Numbered from the stretch's first letter, positions 1 to 12,129 are shown. The stretch is 64,000 nt of DNA from Dirofilaria immitis (GCA_024305405.1 JAKNDB010000085.1:992001-1056000); one strand, 5' to 3'. The notes: generated by a model not told the origin, from the letters alone. A program made the numbers and translations.

Positions 1-1109
1 CTTTTTCCCCATTATAACAAACGAAGGCTTATGTGCTCATACCATTATGCAGAAATTGTCCGAATACTAAATTTTACTAGACTAATTAATAAAATTAACA
101 AAGTTAAATAAAAATAAAATACGCAGTGAGTCGTTGCATAATGCAAATAAATGTAATTACTGAATCATGTAACAAATTTTACATTCCTTAAGGTTATTTC
201 TTATGCGCTTTTATTCGTCCGCTTGTTGTCATGATACAGCCAATTTCACATCCTTTCTTTTACGATTAAAAACAATTTAACACATACGAAGTCCTTTATC
301 TTAAAAATAATTTTATTACAATTTTATGCTGCAATCAATTCCATTATAGTTTTTCTTTTATTTTAAGAAATATCTTTCTAATATTTGTTGTAATCTACCC
401 TTACTAAATATATTTTTGTACTAATAGAAAATTATATATATTCATGATTGATATATAAAAGACAGAATAAACATTTCTCCCGATCTAGTGGACAACACTA
501 CGCCAGCCAAACCTACCAAGGAAACTTCTCCAATAAAAACCCTTCCTTTTCTACAGAAATTATTAACTTTTCCAGCTGAGCGATTATTTTGGAAACCGCG
601 TAATATGGCGTTCTATTTGTAAATTTTTATTTCCCTTGCATACTTAAGAACAAAAAACAAGAAATATAGAAAAACAAAAATATCTAAAGAAATAAACCTT
701 TTGATAAAGAGTAAAGAATTCTAAAATTAAAATAATCCTTTAAAGATCAAAACCTCGAACATATGAATCACACAGACTAAAATTATCCTAACATATCAAA
801 AGAACTTATATTCCTACTAATCAATAATTAGTCATACAAAAATCATATACTAAAATTCTAGCTTAAAACCGCGCTTAAAACGGATATACTTATTATACTA
901 TAAAGCCCAAAATTTCATGAATGCCGTTTGCACCTTTGACATTATTGGAAAACAATATATATTAAGACATTGTATTTGCATAAAAATTGTGCATAATTAT
1001 CAGTATTTCATCGAACTATATTAGAAGAAATCTGCAGAAGAAATTAAATGTTACGCTCAGAATAATTATTATATTCAAGATAACTGGATTAGTAATTCAT
1101 GAAATTTTT
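1..1109. other. Gene-free flank left of the retroelement
   Basis: A/T-rich sequence with no long open frame, splice-framed exon or RNA gene that I recognise. It ends at the 5-bp target duplication of the BEL/Pao insertion. Confidence 0.5.
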
Positions 1110-1114
1110 GGAAT
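1110..1114. repeat. Target-site duplication, left copy (GGAAT)
   Basis: GGAAT directly abuts the outer end of the left LTR and recurs at 8180-8184 after the right LTR. A 5-bp duplication is usual for BEL/Pao integration. Confidence 0.75.
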
Positions 1115-1467
1115 TGTTGTGAAAATTTTTCTTGCGGGGCGACAAACACAGAAGAATTAAATTTTGTTTATTAGAAACAATTTAGTATTAGGCGAAATGC
1201 GTAACAATACGGTTGAATTTGAGAAGTATATATAACAACCAAGAAGTGATGATTTTCAAATAGAAAAGCCAACCCATTGTCCCTGTGATTGATTATATAG
1301 GGTGATAAAAAGAGGGCGTGATGAGAAAAAATTTGGATTGGAAAGATCTGTAAATGGATAAAATAGATGTTTTAAGAGGGACGAATGATGAATAGAAAAA
1401 TTTGTTCCAAACAATGTATTTTTAGGAATTTTATAAATTTGAATTAATTTCCTCTCGGTTTTCCGAC
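1115..1467 (-). repeat. 3' LTR of BEL/Pao element
   Basis: This copy matches 7829-8179 along its full length, with only a few substitutions and two one-base differences in A runs. The outer edge is uncertain by about one base. The envelope-like frame stops inside this LTR. The sequence TATATA near 1229 could be part of a promoter, but that is only a guess. Confidence 0.93.
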
Positions 1468-2542
1468 ATTCCCGAGGAAACGGGATGAAGGCTATTTACG
1501 GAAAGAACAATGGAAGAGTATTGAATGTTGTTGGGTGGTTTTTGATCCCCTATTTCGGGTGTAGGAACCTGTACAAGTTCCATAGAATTGTCTACCCTTT
1601 GATTTGAGGTTCTAATACAGAAAAAACGATAAAGAGATCGAATTAATTCAAATTTTAGTTTGATAACAATTATCATGATTAATATTACGAAAACAATTAT
1701 ACTAAAGGTGATCAGTTTCCAGCGTCTCATAACTTCTGATAATTCTTGTTCTATTAATTCAGTGGTTTCATCGAATTCGGTCTCTAGTTGATTTACCAAT
1801 TCTTCCCCTTTACTTACTTCCTTCATAATTAACTCACCCTCTGGATCAGACCTTTGTTTTCGTAAGTTGTTGGCCAAATTGTTGGTTCCTTTGTCAATGA
1901 TAATATCGCCGTTCTTTAAGTTCGGCTCGATAAAATTACAATTTGAATTCATGATGATTCTGTTTTCCTTAAATATGAATGAGGTCTGTAGTTTGTCTAT
2001 AATCACATGACTTCCGGACAGTTGGGCATTAAATTCACCAATTTTCCTGTACGGACATGATTGTCCCATTTCTTCTCCATCTATTTCCTTTTGACGATCT
2101 AAATTTCTGCAGAAATGTGAAGATGTAGCTGAAGTAACTGTTTGATCAGAGATTACAGATAATAAGAATCTAAAAAAGCTTTAGTGCATACTGTTCGTGT
2201 TAAATTGCTGCATTTGATAGCAGGTATCCGTACGTGGGTTCGTGTGTACACTATGACTTTGTTCATCGTGAAGTTTTGCTCTGCAATTTCATCACAATTC
2301 CACCTTTGTGGGATATTAAAAGGAATACCAACTTTCCATTCATACTCCTTCATTGTTTTTGCTTGGGCTGATAGTATAAAAATCGTCGAAATAAAAACCA
2401 AACTGCTCATTGTCCAATTTGACTTACAGATAGTTTCTGCTATAGTTCGTTTATTTGTTGCACTCCTAGTCCTTGAAGCGATTGATTTCTCTTGTTCAAC
2501 TTCTTGTATTGATTCTTCAGGTATAGGTGGTTGATTATCCAA
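1431..2542 (-). pseudogene. Envelope-like membrane protein gene of the BEL/Pao element
   Basis: Two adjacent open segments follow integrase. The first (2153-2542) has a charged N-terminus, a hydrophobic segment around residues 45-60 and at least two N-x-T glycosylation sites, with Cys residues spaced as in an ectodomain. The second (1431-2069) has a long ectodomain-like part, an acidic heptad-like stretch, one strong transmembrane helix followed by Lys/Arg, and a cytoplasmic tail whose stop codon lies inside the 3' LTR. The frame changes near an A run around 2173. Some nematode BEL/Pao elements are known to carry an env gene. I did not recognise the specific fusion-protein family here. Confidence 0.6.
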
Positions 2543-2763
2543 ACTGTCGTTGATTTCTAAGGGTACAATACGTTTATTGGTCGATTTAGCAGTTTTCCAT
2601 GTGGCATTTCTATTTTAGCGTTCCTGGCCTCTCCATCACTTCCCCTTTTAATTTCTTTTATTCTCGCTAATTTCCACATACCACAAGGAATTTCTGGTTC
2701 GTTAACCAACACGATTTCGTTTTCATAAGGTCTTCTTACTTCTGCACCTTTCGTGGAATTATG

Positions 2764-3848
2764 TTACCTTTGAGTTCGCTCTCTGAGGCTAGTTAAATAC
2801 TCCCTTTTCCATATTTCCCAGAATGTGTCTAGGGCCTTGAGAGTGTTAAACCAATACCTAGCAAGTTTTTCCTTGGTACTTAGTCTATGAAGATGGTATT
2901 CTTCCTCATTGTCATAAGGAATTTGAGTTACTAGAGAAGCATTAGGTAAAATGAAATCAATTGGTCGTATTATCACGTAATCTTCAAAATTCACATACGT
3001 TAGTGGTCGGGTATTTAATACACCTTCTATTTCTACTATAAGTGTAATTAATTCTCTTTCCCATAATAGCTTCCTTCCAATAGCTCTTCTCATAGCTGTC
3101 TTTGTAACACCAATCATTCTTTCATATATGCCTCCTTCCCATGATGCTCTTGGTGTAGTATTCTTCCAGGTTATTCCTTTCATTGTTAGAAAGTCAGTGA
3201 ATTTGGTATTTTATTCAATAATGGTCTTGAAAACTAGTTGAAATTGACTAGCATTATTACTTAAAACTAATTTAGGGAGGCCTCTTTTAGCAATAAATCT
3301 TCTTAGTACATGTATAAAACTTTCAGCAGATAAATTATCTACCAATTCTAAATGTATTGCTCTTGTCGTAAAACATGTAAAAGAGCCACCCACCTTTTGA
3401 CAATCCCAGTTTCATTCTTGATAGAAAGAGGACCAAGATAGTCCAATCCAATATTTTCGAATGTTCGAGTACGTTCGATTCGGGGTTTTGGAAGATTAGG
3501 CATAATTGGTAACTTAAATGGTTTTGCCTTCCATCTTTTACAGCTTCTGCATTTGTTTAATACTCGCTTGACTTCAGTTCTCCCTTTGGGTATCCAATAT
3601 TCTATTCTCAATTCTGAGAGCGTGTGAGCAATACCTGCATGGTAGAGTTCCTCATGTTGGCATTGTATAAAAATTTCAATTATGTGATTATGTCTCGGGA
3701 GATAGATTAAATTCGAATTACTTTCGTACTGTTTTAGATTGTCTAATCGGCTTCTGAATTTCCAATAACCATCCTTTTCATCGTAGTACAGATTCCATTT
3801 GTTTATTTCTTCTTCAGTTATTCCTTCTGATTGCGCTTGCTTGATCAA
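2764..3848 (-). pseudogene. pol: BEL/Pao integrase (second catalytic Asp replaced by Asn)
   Basis: The zinc-binding part is visible near 3540-3720 with a late C-R-S-C pair. The first catalytic Asp lies in L-D-Y-L-G-P-L near 3430. The second block, near 3250, reads V-L-S-N-N-A-S where family members have S-D-N, so the second acidic residue appears as Asn at 3256-3258. The third block contains G-G-I-Y-E-R near 3120, which supplies the Glu. The integrase is spread over three frame segments. One base change would account for the Asp-to-Asn difference, and sequencing error is possible. Confidence 0.85.
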
Positions 3849-4050
3849 GACTATATTTGCTAAGATCTGCTACTATTAGTTGACTTCGTATATCCAATAA
3901 GGAGTGTAACCATGAAAGTTTCCCTTTGTTATGGAATTTATGAATTTCAACGCCCATGCAGTACTCTCAATAATCTTGACCATTTACTAAAACGACTCGC
4001 GTCTATAAGTTTGAAAGTTTTATTTATAATAACTTGTTTTCTAACCTTTG

Positions 4051-5644
4051 CTACGGAGTTTCATTTCCTTCTTCATTTTCGTATTCCCCTTCAAAGTTGT
4101 ATTCCCACTGCGGCCAGTTCGTTCCTTCTTTTACTAACCATGACGGTCCGTTCCACCATGTTTCATAATTTCCAAGTTTTGCTGGAGAAAGTCCCTTTGT
4201 TGCAATATCGACTGGATTATACTTAGTTGGAATATAACGAAATAGAAACTTTGCCTTCTCGATTCTGTATAAATTTTGGCAGTAGTCGGGAACAGTTCTG
4301 TATCCAATGTAATGCGCACTTAGAGTCAGACCATAGAGTACTGGCACCTTTTCTAGATTCAGTTGATTTATAACAAAATGGGCTGCTCTTACTCCAATGA
4401 TTATTGCTAATAATTCCAATCGGGGTTTGGTGATACCTTTAATTGGTGCGATCCGTGATTTTGCGAATATAAGCGATGTTTTAACACCTTCAATTCCATA
4501 GTTTCGCACATATATAGCTGCAAAATAGACCAGATTTGACGCGTCTGTGAAAACATGGAACTGCATTTGTTCTGAGGGATGTATTACACGCCGTGGTAGA
4601 TCCTTTACGTCTGTTGACCATTCTTTTATTAGACATTCCCAAGTTTCTTCATCTTCTTCACTTATAGATTGATCCCAAGTGTAGTTCCTTTTCTATAAAT
4701 GTTGAAAGAATAGTTTGAATTGCACCATAGTCCGAACAAGGAATCCTAATGGATCATACTGAGCTGCTATAAATTGTAAAATTGTTCGTTTTGTCAGTTT
4801 TATTCCATTCCATAGTTTTAAAATGATTTGGATGATATCTTTTTGGGATTCCAATTAATGCTGAGGATTCTTTTTAATTGGTTTACCTCTGCTCGATCAT
4901 GCTCGGGAATGGATTTGTTGAATTCTTCATTGTTTGACAAAAATTCCCTTATATTAATTGAAGCTTCTTTGAAGATGGATTTCATTTTTTCATAGTTTTT
5001 GAGTGCTTCCTCGGTTCCTTTAGTTGACAGTATAATGTCATCGACATAGAGATTTTTCTAATTTCCAGGGCAATTTCGCTTCCATGAGTTTCTAAATGAT
5101 AATTAAGAGTCGCTGAAAGTAAAAATGGGGATGATATGATCCCAAATGGAACCCTTTGGAAACGATAACACACTATATTGTCGTCAGTTACTTCTCCTTG
5201 AATATTCATCAACCATAAGAATCGAGTGCAGTTTCGCTCTGATTGAAATAATTCCAATTGCAAGAATGCCTTTTCAATATCGGCTATTATAACATTTTCC
5301 ATCGTCCTCAAACGAAGTAATACACCTACCAAGTCGGGGAGGGTAATCGGGCCGCGGTATAAAACATCATTTAAGCTTTTCATACCTTTTAGTCGGGTTG
5401 AAGCGTCATAAACAATTCTTAATTTCGTTGTCAATTTACCCGGTGTTAATACTTCGTGATGAGGCAAGTAATGTATAACACCACTCTGATTCATGTTTGG
5501 AGTCACTTCTTCAATTATATTGGACTGCACTTGTTGTAGAATTACTTCATTGTATTGATTAAATAGTAGTTTGTCAGTCCGAACTCGTTTAACTAATGTT
5601 TTCAGCCTTCCGAAACAAAGACCGTAATTATCGTTTAAACTCAC
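4051..5644 (-). pseudogene. pol: BEL/Pao reverse transcriptase and RNase H
   Basis: The RT palm begins near 5500 with R-I-V-Y-D-A-S, continues through A-D-I-E-K-A-F-L-Q, and reaches the catalytic Y-V-D-D at 5037-5048. The frame leading into this motif is lost at a T run near 5053. RNase H follows in the block 4051-4566, with F-T-D-A-S at its start and an L-E-L-L-A motif. The segment joining the two, about 4570-4980, is open only in pieces. All motifs are in the Pao arrangement. The protein would copy the element RNA into DNA, but as written it is interrupted. Confidence 0.88.
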
Positions 5645-5681
5645 CTTTGAATCCTTCCAGGGCCAACGAACTTGATATCTG

Positions 5682-6476
5682 TTATTGCTTTTGTGATTCC
5701 TTTTTAAATTGTTCTAATGCCTTCTCATCATCACAGGCATTTGGTTGTTCTTGAATACCTATCAGTTCAAGCTTCCAAAATTGTTCTATATCTGAAGTCG
5801 TAGTGACATTACCTACTTTCATTGTTTTGTCCTCAACAGAAATTTTGTCTATTCTGTCTGAAGTCTTACTACTACAATAGTCTTTAATGTATCCAATTCC
5901 AGTTACTATAGGACCAACCTTTGTGAAAATTACGTAGAACCCTGATGACGTCTTGTAGAATTCATATGGTGACATTAAGTCAAAGAAGTAGTCGGCTCCA
6001 ATAAGTATATCGGGTCTTCTCCAATCTCCTCCGTGGTCTAGTTGTTCTAGACTTATCATGCTCGGTAAATCTTGATAGTTTGATTTAATTACCTTTAATT
6101 CGTCCGTTAGGTAGTCTAATACATAAGTATTAATAGTTATAATTTCCGAGTCGACGGTTTTTACTCCGATATCCACTTTAGTAGTTTGATGTAACCTCGG
6201 GAATTTATTACCAAATGAAGAAATACTTAGATTTTCCGTTTCTTTTCTTTCTAACTTTAATCGGTTTGCTAATTTTGTCGATATAAAAGATGACTGTGAT
6301 CCTATATCAAATAGTACTAAAACTTCTTCATGATTTTCCGGCATGATCGGGTTAATTATTTCAATTTCTTCACATAAAAGCAAAATTTCCTGATCTTGTT
6401 GATGTGTTGACTGAGCTATTGAATTAATTACGTTTGCTGAGTTCCTTGATTCGGCAGTTTGCATACCATATTTCAC
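5682..6476 (-). pseudogene. pol: BEL/Pao aspartic protease region of pol
   Basis: Open stretch of about 264 codons directly after the second zinc knuckle. The catalytic motif near 6300 reads L-F-D-I-G-S-Q-S-S-F, with Ile where D-T/S-G is usual. It is followed by D-I-L-I-G-A-D-Y-F, a Pao-family signature, about 90 residues later. The product would cut the gag-pol polyprotein. The frame is continuous here and shifts before the reverse transcriptase. Confidence 0.8.
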
Positions 6477-6479
6477 ATA

Positions 6480-7668
6480 ACACAGCGCAGTGTTGTGAGG
6501 ATTCTTGCAATGGAAACATGAGCGTTTCTTTTGCTACAATTATTTGTTGCGTGCCCCGTCCAAAGGCAATTAAGACATGCGTTATTTTTTCTTAGATATT
6601 CCATTCACTGTATGAGTGTGGGATACGTGGAGCATTCGTTATCCCAATGGTCCTTGTTGCAAAATGCACAAGGTCTTTTATCCCTAGCAATTTTCTTGGG
6701 TTGTGTGGTTGACTCATGACCACTTGATTTGGTTGATTTGAATTGTTTTATTGTAGATAACGCAGAGGTTTCTCCCTTATTATTATGTGATGCTCGTTTT
6801 TGTTTGAAATCTATCGATTTCTTCTCATTGCTAAAGGATTGGTTTCTAGCTATTTCTTCATTTATTTGAACTAATTCTCCTAATATTTGCCGGAGTCGAG
6901 TTATTGACCAAGATCCTCTTTTCTTCTGTTCATAAACTTTGTGTAATATCCAAATAGGTAGCTTACTTTTTATAGAAGTTTCGATACTACAATGGTTCAA
7001 ATTTTCTCCGATCGCTTCTAGCTGTCATAGTATTCTTTCAATTGCTTCTATTGTTGCTTTCCAATCTCGATCACTTCTTTTGATAGATTGCAGTTCGGCA
7101 TATAAGGATTTCTTGATAATAGAATCCTCACCGAATTTTTCAATTAATACCTTTCGAATGATATCGTAATTTTGAGGGCAATATCGTAACCTCTGACAGC
7201 TAATAGAGCTTCTCCTCTTAAGCAGGATATTAAATAGTTTAGTTTTTGAATGTCTGGTATAGCTCGAAAATGCAATGCTACATCGAAACTATTTCAGAAC
7301 TGCCTCCACGTTTCAGGATCCCCACTAAATGTGCGTAATTGTAGTTGTGGTAAGTGCACTGTTACTCGTGGGCCAATTGCAGATACTTCTTTTAGATGGC
7401 TACAAATGGCTATCTCAAGATCCTTATTATATAACTTTAAAGTAGTTTTGACTTCCCTACCTTGACTTAATAATCTTAAAATACCTTTTTCTTGATCGGC
7501 CATTTCGATATAAATTTCTTCCTCTTCTTTCTTTCTCGATGCATTTTTCGTTTTCTGGATATAGTCGAGCCAATTGTTGTTAATAATTTCAAGAATACTA
7601 ACAAATTGCTCGATTCGCTCCAATTTTTCTTCAGTGGTTCGTTTTCGAACTTCGTATAGGTGACGCAT
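6480..7668 (-). pseudogene. gag: BEL/Pao gag (frame-broken)
   Basis: Structural gene of the element, which would form the intracellular particle. An N-terminal coiled, charged segment is followed by a Pao-gag-like stretch with the motif T-F-S-G-D-P-x-x-W near 7300, then a capsid-like part containing L-N-Y-L-I-S-C-L-R-G-E-A-L near 7210. Two zinc knuckles of the form C-x2-C-x3-H-x4-C lie at 6632-6670 and 6480-6518. The first ATG after an in-frame stop is at 7666-7668. The frame changes after the first segment and again between the two knuckles, so no single continuous protein is encoded as read. Confidence 0.85.
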
Positions 7669-7804
7669 TTCTTCCTGCGTTAATTGTTGATCGACCGGCT
7701 ATAAATCCGATAAATCCAATTCGTTTATTTCGGTGAGCAGTAGCACAAGTTTCTCTAATGTCGGTTGAGTGCTTTGATTAAGCTGGTTGACATCCCGGTG
7801 ATTT

Positions 7805-7821
7805 CCTGGCTTGTGGCACCA
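7805..7821 (-). other. Primer-binding site
   Basis: On the minus strand this reads TGGTGCCACAAGCCAGG, beginning with the TGG expected to pair with a tRNA 3' CCA end. It lies just inside the 5' LTR. I did not assign the tRNA. Confidence 0.7.
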
Positions 7822-7828
7822 AAAAATT

Positions 7829-8179
7829 TGTTGTGAAAATTTTTCTTGCGGGGCGACAAACACAGAAGAATTAAATTTTGTTTATTAGAAACAATTTAGT
7901 ATTAGGCGAAATGCGTAACAATACGGTTGAATTTGAGAAGTATATATAAGAACCAAGAAGTGATGATTTTCAAATAGAAAAGCCAACCCATTGTCCCTGT
8001 GATTGATTATATAGGGTGATAAAAGAGGGCGTGATGAGAAAAATTTGGATTGGAAAGATCTGTAAATGGATAAAATAGATGTTTTAAGAGGGACGAATGA
8101 TGAATAGAAAAATTTGTTACAAACAATGTATTTTTAGGAATTTTATAAATTTGAATTAATTTCCTCTCGGTTTCCCGAA
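7829..8179 (-). repeat. 5' LTR of BEL/Pao element
   Basis: Second copy of the terminal repeat. The primer-binding site lies about 7 bases inside it. Transcription of the element would start here and run toward lower coordinates. The similarity of the two LTRs points to a recent insertion. Confidence 0.93.
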
Positions 8180-8184
8180 GGAAT
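8180..8184. repeat. Target-site duplication, right copy (GGAAT)
   Basis: Pairs with 1110-1114. The LTR edge could shift by one base, giving a 4-bp duplication instead. Confidence 0.75.
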
Positions 8185-9778
8185 CGAAAAAATTTAATTG
8201 TTATAAGTTGAGAAAATAATATCTCATTTCAATTCTTGCATTCCTTCAATGGTTTCCTTAACTTTTTGAGGTTAGTCATTGAAATACGCTGCTGAATTTA
8301 TCTTCTATGCTATTGTTTGCAATCCTATTTAAAAAAATGCATTTTTTCATATCTGATACGAATTATAAAAATTAGTTAAAAAATTCTCAAACGATGATTC
8401 TATTGTAATGAAGCAAGTTATTAATTTCGCTTAATTCATTTTTCATAGTTATATTTATCATTATTACATAGCAATACAAGCAGTGATTTTAAAAATGAAA
8501 TAGTTGTTAGATTCAGATACTTTTAATTATATGCTTGATTATTTATTTATGAGTTATATGCATGTGTGTTTGTATTCCTTTCCGTTTGTACGTGTAAGCT
8601 TTATTAAAATATAATTTTCATACTGTGATTGAGAATAACATAGCTGACTGTCCAAGAAAATATACTTATGACGGTTTTATTAATTTTAAAATCACTTTTA
8701 TTATTATTCAGTTGATATTTGGCTATTAACATTAAATTATATGATATGATCAGATATCAAAATTTGCTGAAATGTTTCGAAAATGGAAATTTTTTGTGTG
8801 GTCGATTTCTTCAACTATGTCAAAAATTGATCGATTTTTCTCTCTTTCAATGGTAGCACCTCAAACATAAGTAACTAAATCTTTATATCGATAAATTTAA
8901 TAATATATCAACGAACGCAGCAATTACAAGATCAATACACAAATTCAATGATTTCAATAAAACAATTTTAATGACGATAACATAACTTAAATGAAAAGGA
9001 GATTAAATAATTGCCTTTATAGATGATGTCCAACAGCCTTGATGTAGTACATTCTTTATGATGGTCTGCTTTTAGACTCTGGTATGATTGTGAATATAAG
9101 AATAAGGGAAGTTTTGTTATAGAGTGGGAATTACAACTTATAGACAAAGGTGAAACATTTTTAGCTTAAATTTTACATTATACATTAAATGCAAGCGTAC
9201 AAGTTAAACCCTTTTACGTGAAATCCATCACAAAGAAAACATTAACTTTTCTGATTCCGTATTCTCTTCGCGTTTTTAGCTCACTTGCAACTATTTTTAA
9301 ATGTTTATATAATATGTCAAAAATTTTCATTCAAAATGATATTTGTCGATATGTATTTTTTAGTTTCAAAAGAAACATTGATAAAATGCAATTATGTGTT
9401 TCTGTCATCGTATTCTTGCAAAATGACTATGTCATTTTGACTAAAAATAATAAATATTAATTAAAAATAAGTACATGCAAATAACAATATATGGTACCCA
9501 CTGTTAATTCATATCATTTAAAATTATTTATAAATTTATCAAAATTCAACAAAAATATCAAAATTTTGGCTAAATTGTTGAAATTAATGAAATGCAAAAT
9601 TTTATCATACATTTTAATGTCAATAACTTTAATTACGACGAAATATTCTGCCATTTTCATCATCAACATCACTGAAACATTCATTTATTTTTCTACTTTT
9701 TTTTAAAAAAAAATTTCAGATAAGTTGAAAAAATCCAGCATATTAATCATATTCTAAATCATTTGTGTTATTAAAAAT
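8185..9778. other. Intergenic stretch, no gene seen
   Basis: A/T-rich with several ATG-initiated frames of up to about 80 codons on the plus strand (9218-9706). These have Lys/Asn/Phe/Ile-rich random composition and no homology that I recognise. It probably holds the 3' flank of the kinase gene. Confidence 0.5.
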
Positions 9779-10780
9779 TTATTTTTTCAATATTATTCGC
9801 TTTCTTCCTGGACGTTGTAACCATCGATGTTTTATAATTTCGTCAACAGTTGCTCGTTCATCTGCGTCGACTTCCAACATTTTCAGAAGAAATTCTGTTA
9901 AATGACAAATTTTTATTATCAAGAGAATAATTGAAACATTTTCTAAACAAATTATTCATTCTTTAACTATATATCGTTTTGAATAACTTGTAATTAATTT
10001 GATAATACATGTACCAATCGAAAAACTCAAGAAATTAGAAATTTTTGAAAAAAATACAATCAAAATTTATCGAGAAATTTATTCAATTGTATTATGTCAG
10101 TAAATAATTATTAGCTTACTTGATACATTTTCACGTGATTTTGGAAAATGGAAAAAGCATGCTTTATGTTCCGTCAGAAGCCATCTGTGATAAACTTGAT
10201 CTCGTGTTCTTTAAATATAATATTTACTTTTTACTTGAAAAAAACTTTTTAGAAGCTATAAATAAATATTTTAATTTAAATAAAAGATAATTTTTAAACT
10301 TAAGAATTCACTTGTCTGCTATTTCCCATGGCACATTATTCTTCAACAGAAAGTGAAAAAAATACCGCATGCCCAAATATCTGCACAGTCCGGCCTGTAA
10401 TATATAAATTTGAGAAGAAAATTTTTCCTCTCTTCATCATATCTCAAAATATGATATTTTAAAGAACTTTTTAAGTTTGAAAAAATTTTCAACATGTAAA
10501 TTATTTATTATACCTGTATTCCTTATTAAAAGTTTCTGGTGCAGCATATGCTTCGGTTGCATAGACCGAACCAGACATTATTGTTCCTGATTTAAAATGT
10601 TTCGCGTGATCAAAATCTGTTAATTTCAGAGTTCCTAAATAAGCAATTATCAATATTTCCCATTATTGTAATAAATTTAACTATACATAAATGAATTAGT
10701 TTTTGTCGAAATTTAAAATAAACTAAGTTGAGTTATCTCCTCGTATCAGTTCGTATTAAAAAATACTAATACAATAATAT

Positions 10781-10835
<55 letters not shown>

Positions 10836-12129
10836 AATTTAATGTCATATATTAAATCAAATAAAATTTAATATTGTATAATATGAAGATTGCACCGTGT
10901 CGAGTCAGGATACAATTCTCAACCTTTATATCCATATGAGCTATACATAAATGATGAATATGTTGTACTGCCTTTAAGAGATCAGTAAACAGTGATCGTA
11001 TTTTTAGATTTCCCATTCGTCGCTTTTCTAGAAGAAAAAGTAATAATTAAATTTTGAATGATAAATATTGATGAGCGGATTAAATTTTTAACAAAATGGC
11101 AAATTTTTTGTCGCCATTAACTTCAAAATTGATATAACTGGCAAATAATTTCGAATATATTTTAAATTAATTTGAAAATTTGTATTAATTTTTTGGCAAT
11201 TATTTTTTCAAATTTTTAAATGATTAATTTATACTTAGAATGTAATTCTCTTCGATAAAGTCATAAAGATCACGGCCATCGAGATATTCCACAAATTGCT
11301 GCGTACACAAGTTAATTTTACGAAAACCAATCAATTTTACAATATTAGGATGATTACCGATAAGCTCTTTTAATTGCATAGCCTAAATAATTTTCAAACA
11401 AATGTAATTGTTGTTTATAAAAAGAAAAAAAATAAAATAAAGCACTTTTAAAATTATGAAATTACAGTTTTTAAATGTCGCTTCATACGTTCAATAGTTT
11501 TACGTTGACATTCCTCATCTTTTTCATAAACTTCCGTACTACGATCTTGCTTACGGCATATTCGCATTGCAAATTGTAATCCATCATTATTTGTTGTAAG
11601 ATATACTTTAAAGTTACCACCTATAATGTGAATATATTTTCACATTTTACAAGTCAAATTTTAATGATACTATAAAATTTTAAGCTATATTACTATGTTA
11701 TCTATTATAATTATTTCAATTAAATATATCTCAATAAATACAATGGAACATTGTACACTTATAAAAGAAAACTATTCTATTTTGATCAAACCTACCTTCG
11801 CCAAGTATTCTATTAATTTTCCACATTTTTCCTTGTAATTCTACCGGCATAAAACTTTCATCGATAATAGCATTTTTAAGATCTTCATAGTGGTTAAAAT
11901 CTTTAAATCCAAAGGTACCGCTACAAATAGTACTAGAAGAAGCAATAGCAGATGAATTAGAAGCACCAACAGAAGGATGATTATTTTCTGATGATCTCGG
12001 TGGGTCATCGGTAATAGTAAGATCATTATTTGTTAGTGAACTTAGTAAAGGATCAGCAATGGCAGGATGATTATTTTCCGATATGTCCAGTGCAGAATTA
12101 ATCACTTTCACATTCGAAGTATTTGCCAT
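9779..12129 (-). CDS. Divergent serine/threonine protein kinase, possibly a pseudokinase
   Basis: Eight exons: 11796-12129, 11466-11620, 11235-11382, 10896-11027, 10514-10635, 10312-10394, 10120-10208 and 9779-9894, about 392 residues. The first 90 or so residues are a Ser/Asn-rich extension. The kinase domain then shows I-L-G-E-G-G-N-F-K-V (nucleotide loop), F-A-M-R-I (beta-3, Arg at the ATP-binding Lys position), A-H-M-D-I-K-V-E-N (catalytic loop, HMD for HRD), D-F-D in place of D-F-G, A-A-P-E-T, and A-D-I-W-A-C-G-I. The last exon, ending in R-W-L-Q, resembles the final helix of CAMK-like kinases. Splice phases agree, but exons 5 and 6 each need a one-base change at a homopolymer (about 10620 and 10356-10362) to stay in frame. 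The start is the only ATG before the domain. Kinase identity is secure; activity is doubtful. Confidence 0.85.
10783..10832. repeat. (AT)n microsatellite in a kinase intron
   Basis: About 25 uninterrupted TA units lie in the intron between exons 4 and 5 of the kinase gene. Confidence 0.95.

Larger units (their letters stand above)
1115..8179 (-). mobile_element. BEL/Pao LTR retrotransposon with envelope-like gene
   Basis: About 7.07 kb, lying on the minus strand. Two LTRs of 353 and 351 bp are nearly identical and are flanked by the 5-bp direct repeat GGAAT. Reading from the 5' LTR at the high-coordinate end, the order is primer-binding site, gag with two zinc knuckles, aspartic protease, reverse transcriptase, RNase H, integrase, then an envelope-like membrane protein gene. 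This is the BEL/Pao order, since RT precedes integrase and the protease and RT motifs are of Pao type. The frames are interrupted many times, so the copy as read would not be autonomous. Several interruptions fall at homopolymers and may be consensus errors rather than decay. Confidence 0.93.

Noticed and set aside
2184..2534. 116-codon plus-strand frame
   Set aside because: It is the complement of the envelope-like segment on the minus strand, whose motifs and context explain the openness.
9218..9706. Two plus-strand frames of 80 and 71 codons
   Set aside because: Ile/Lys/Phe/Asn-rich random composition, no motif, no splice context.
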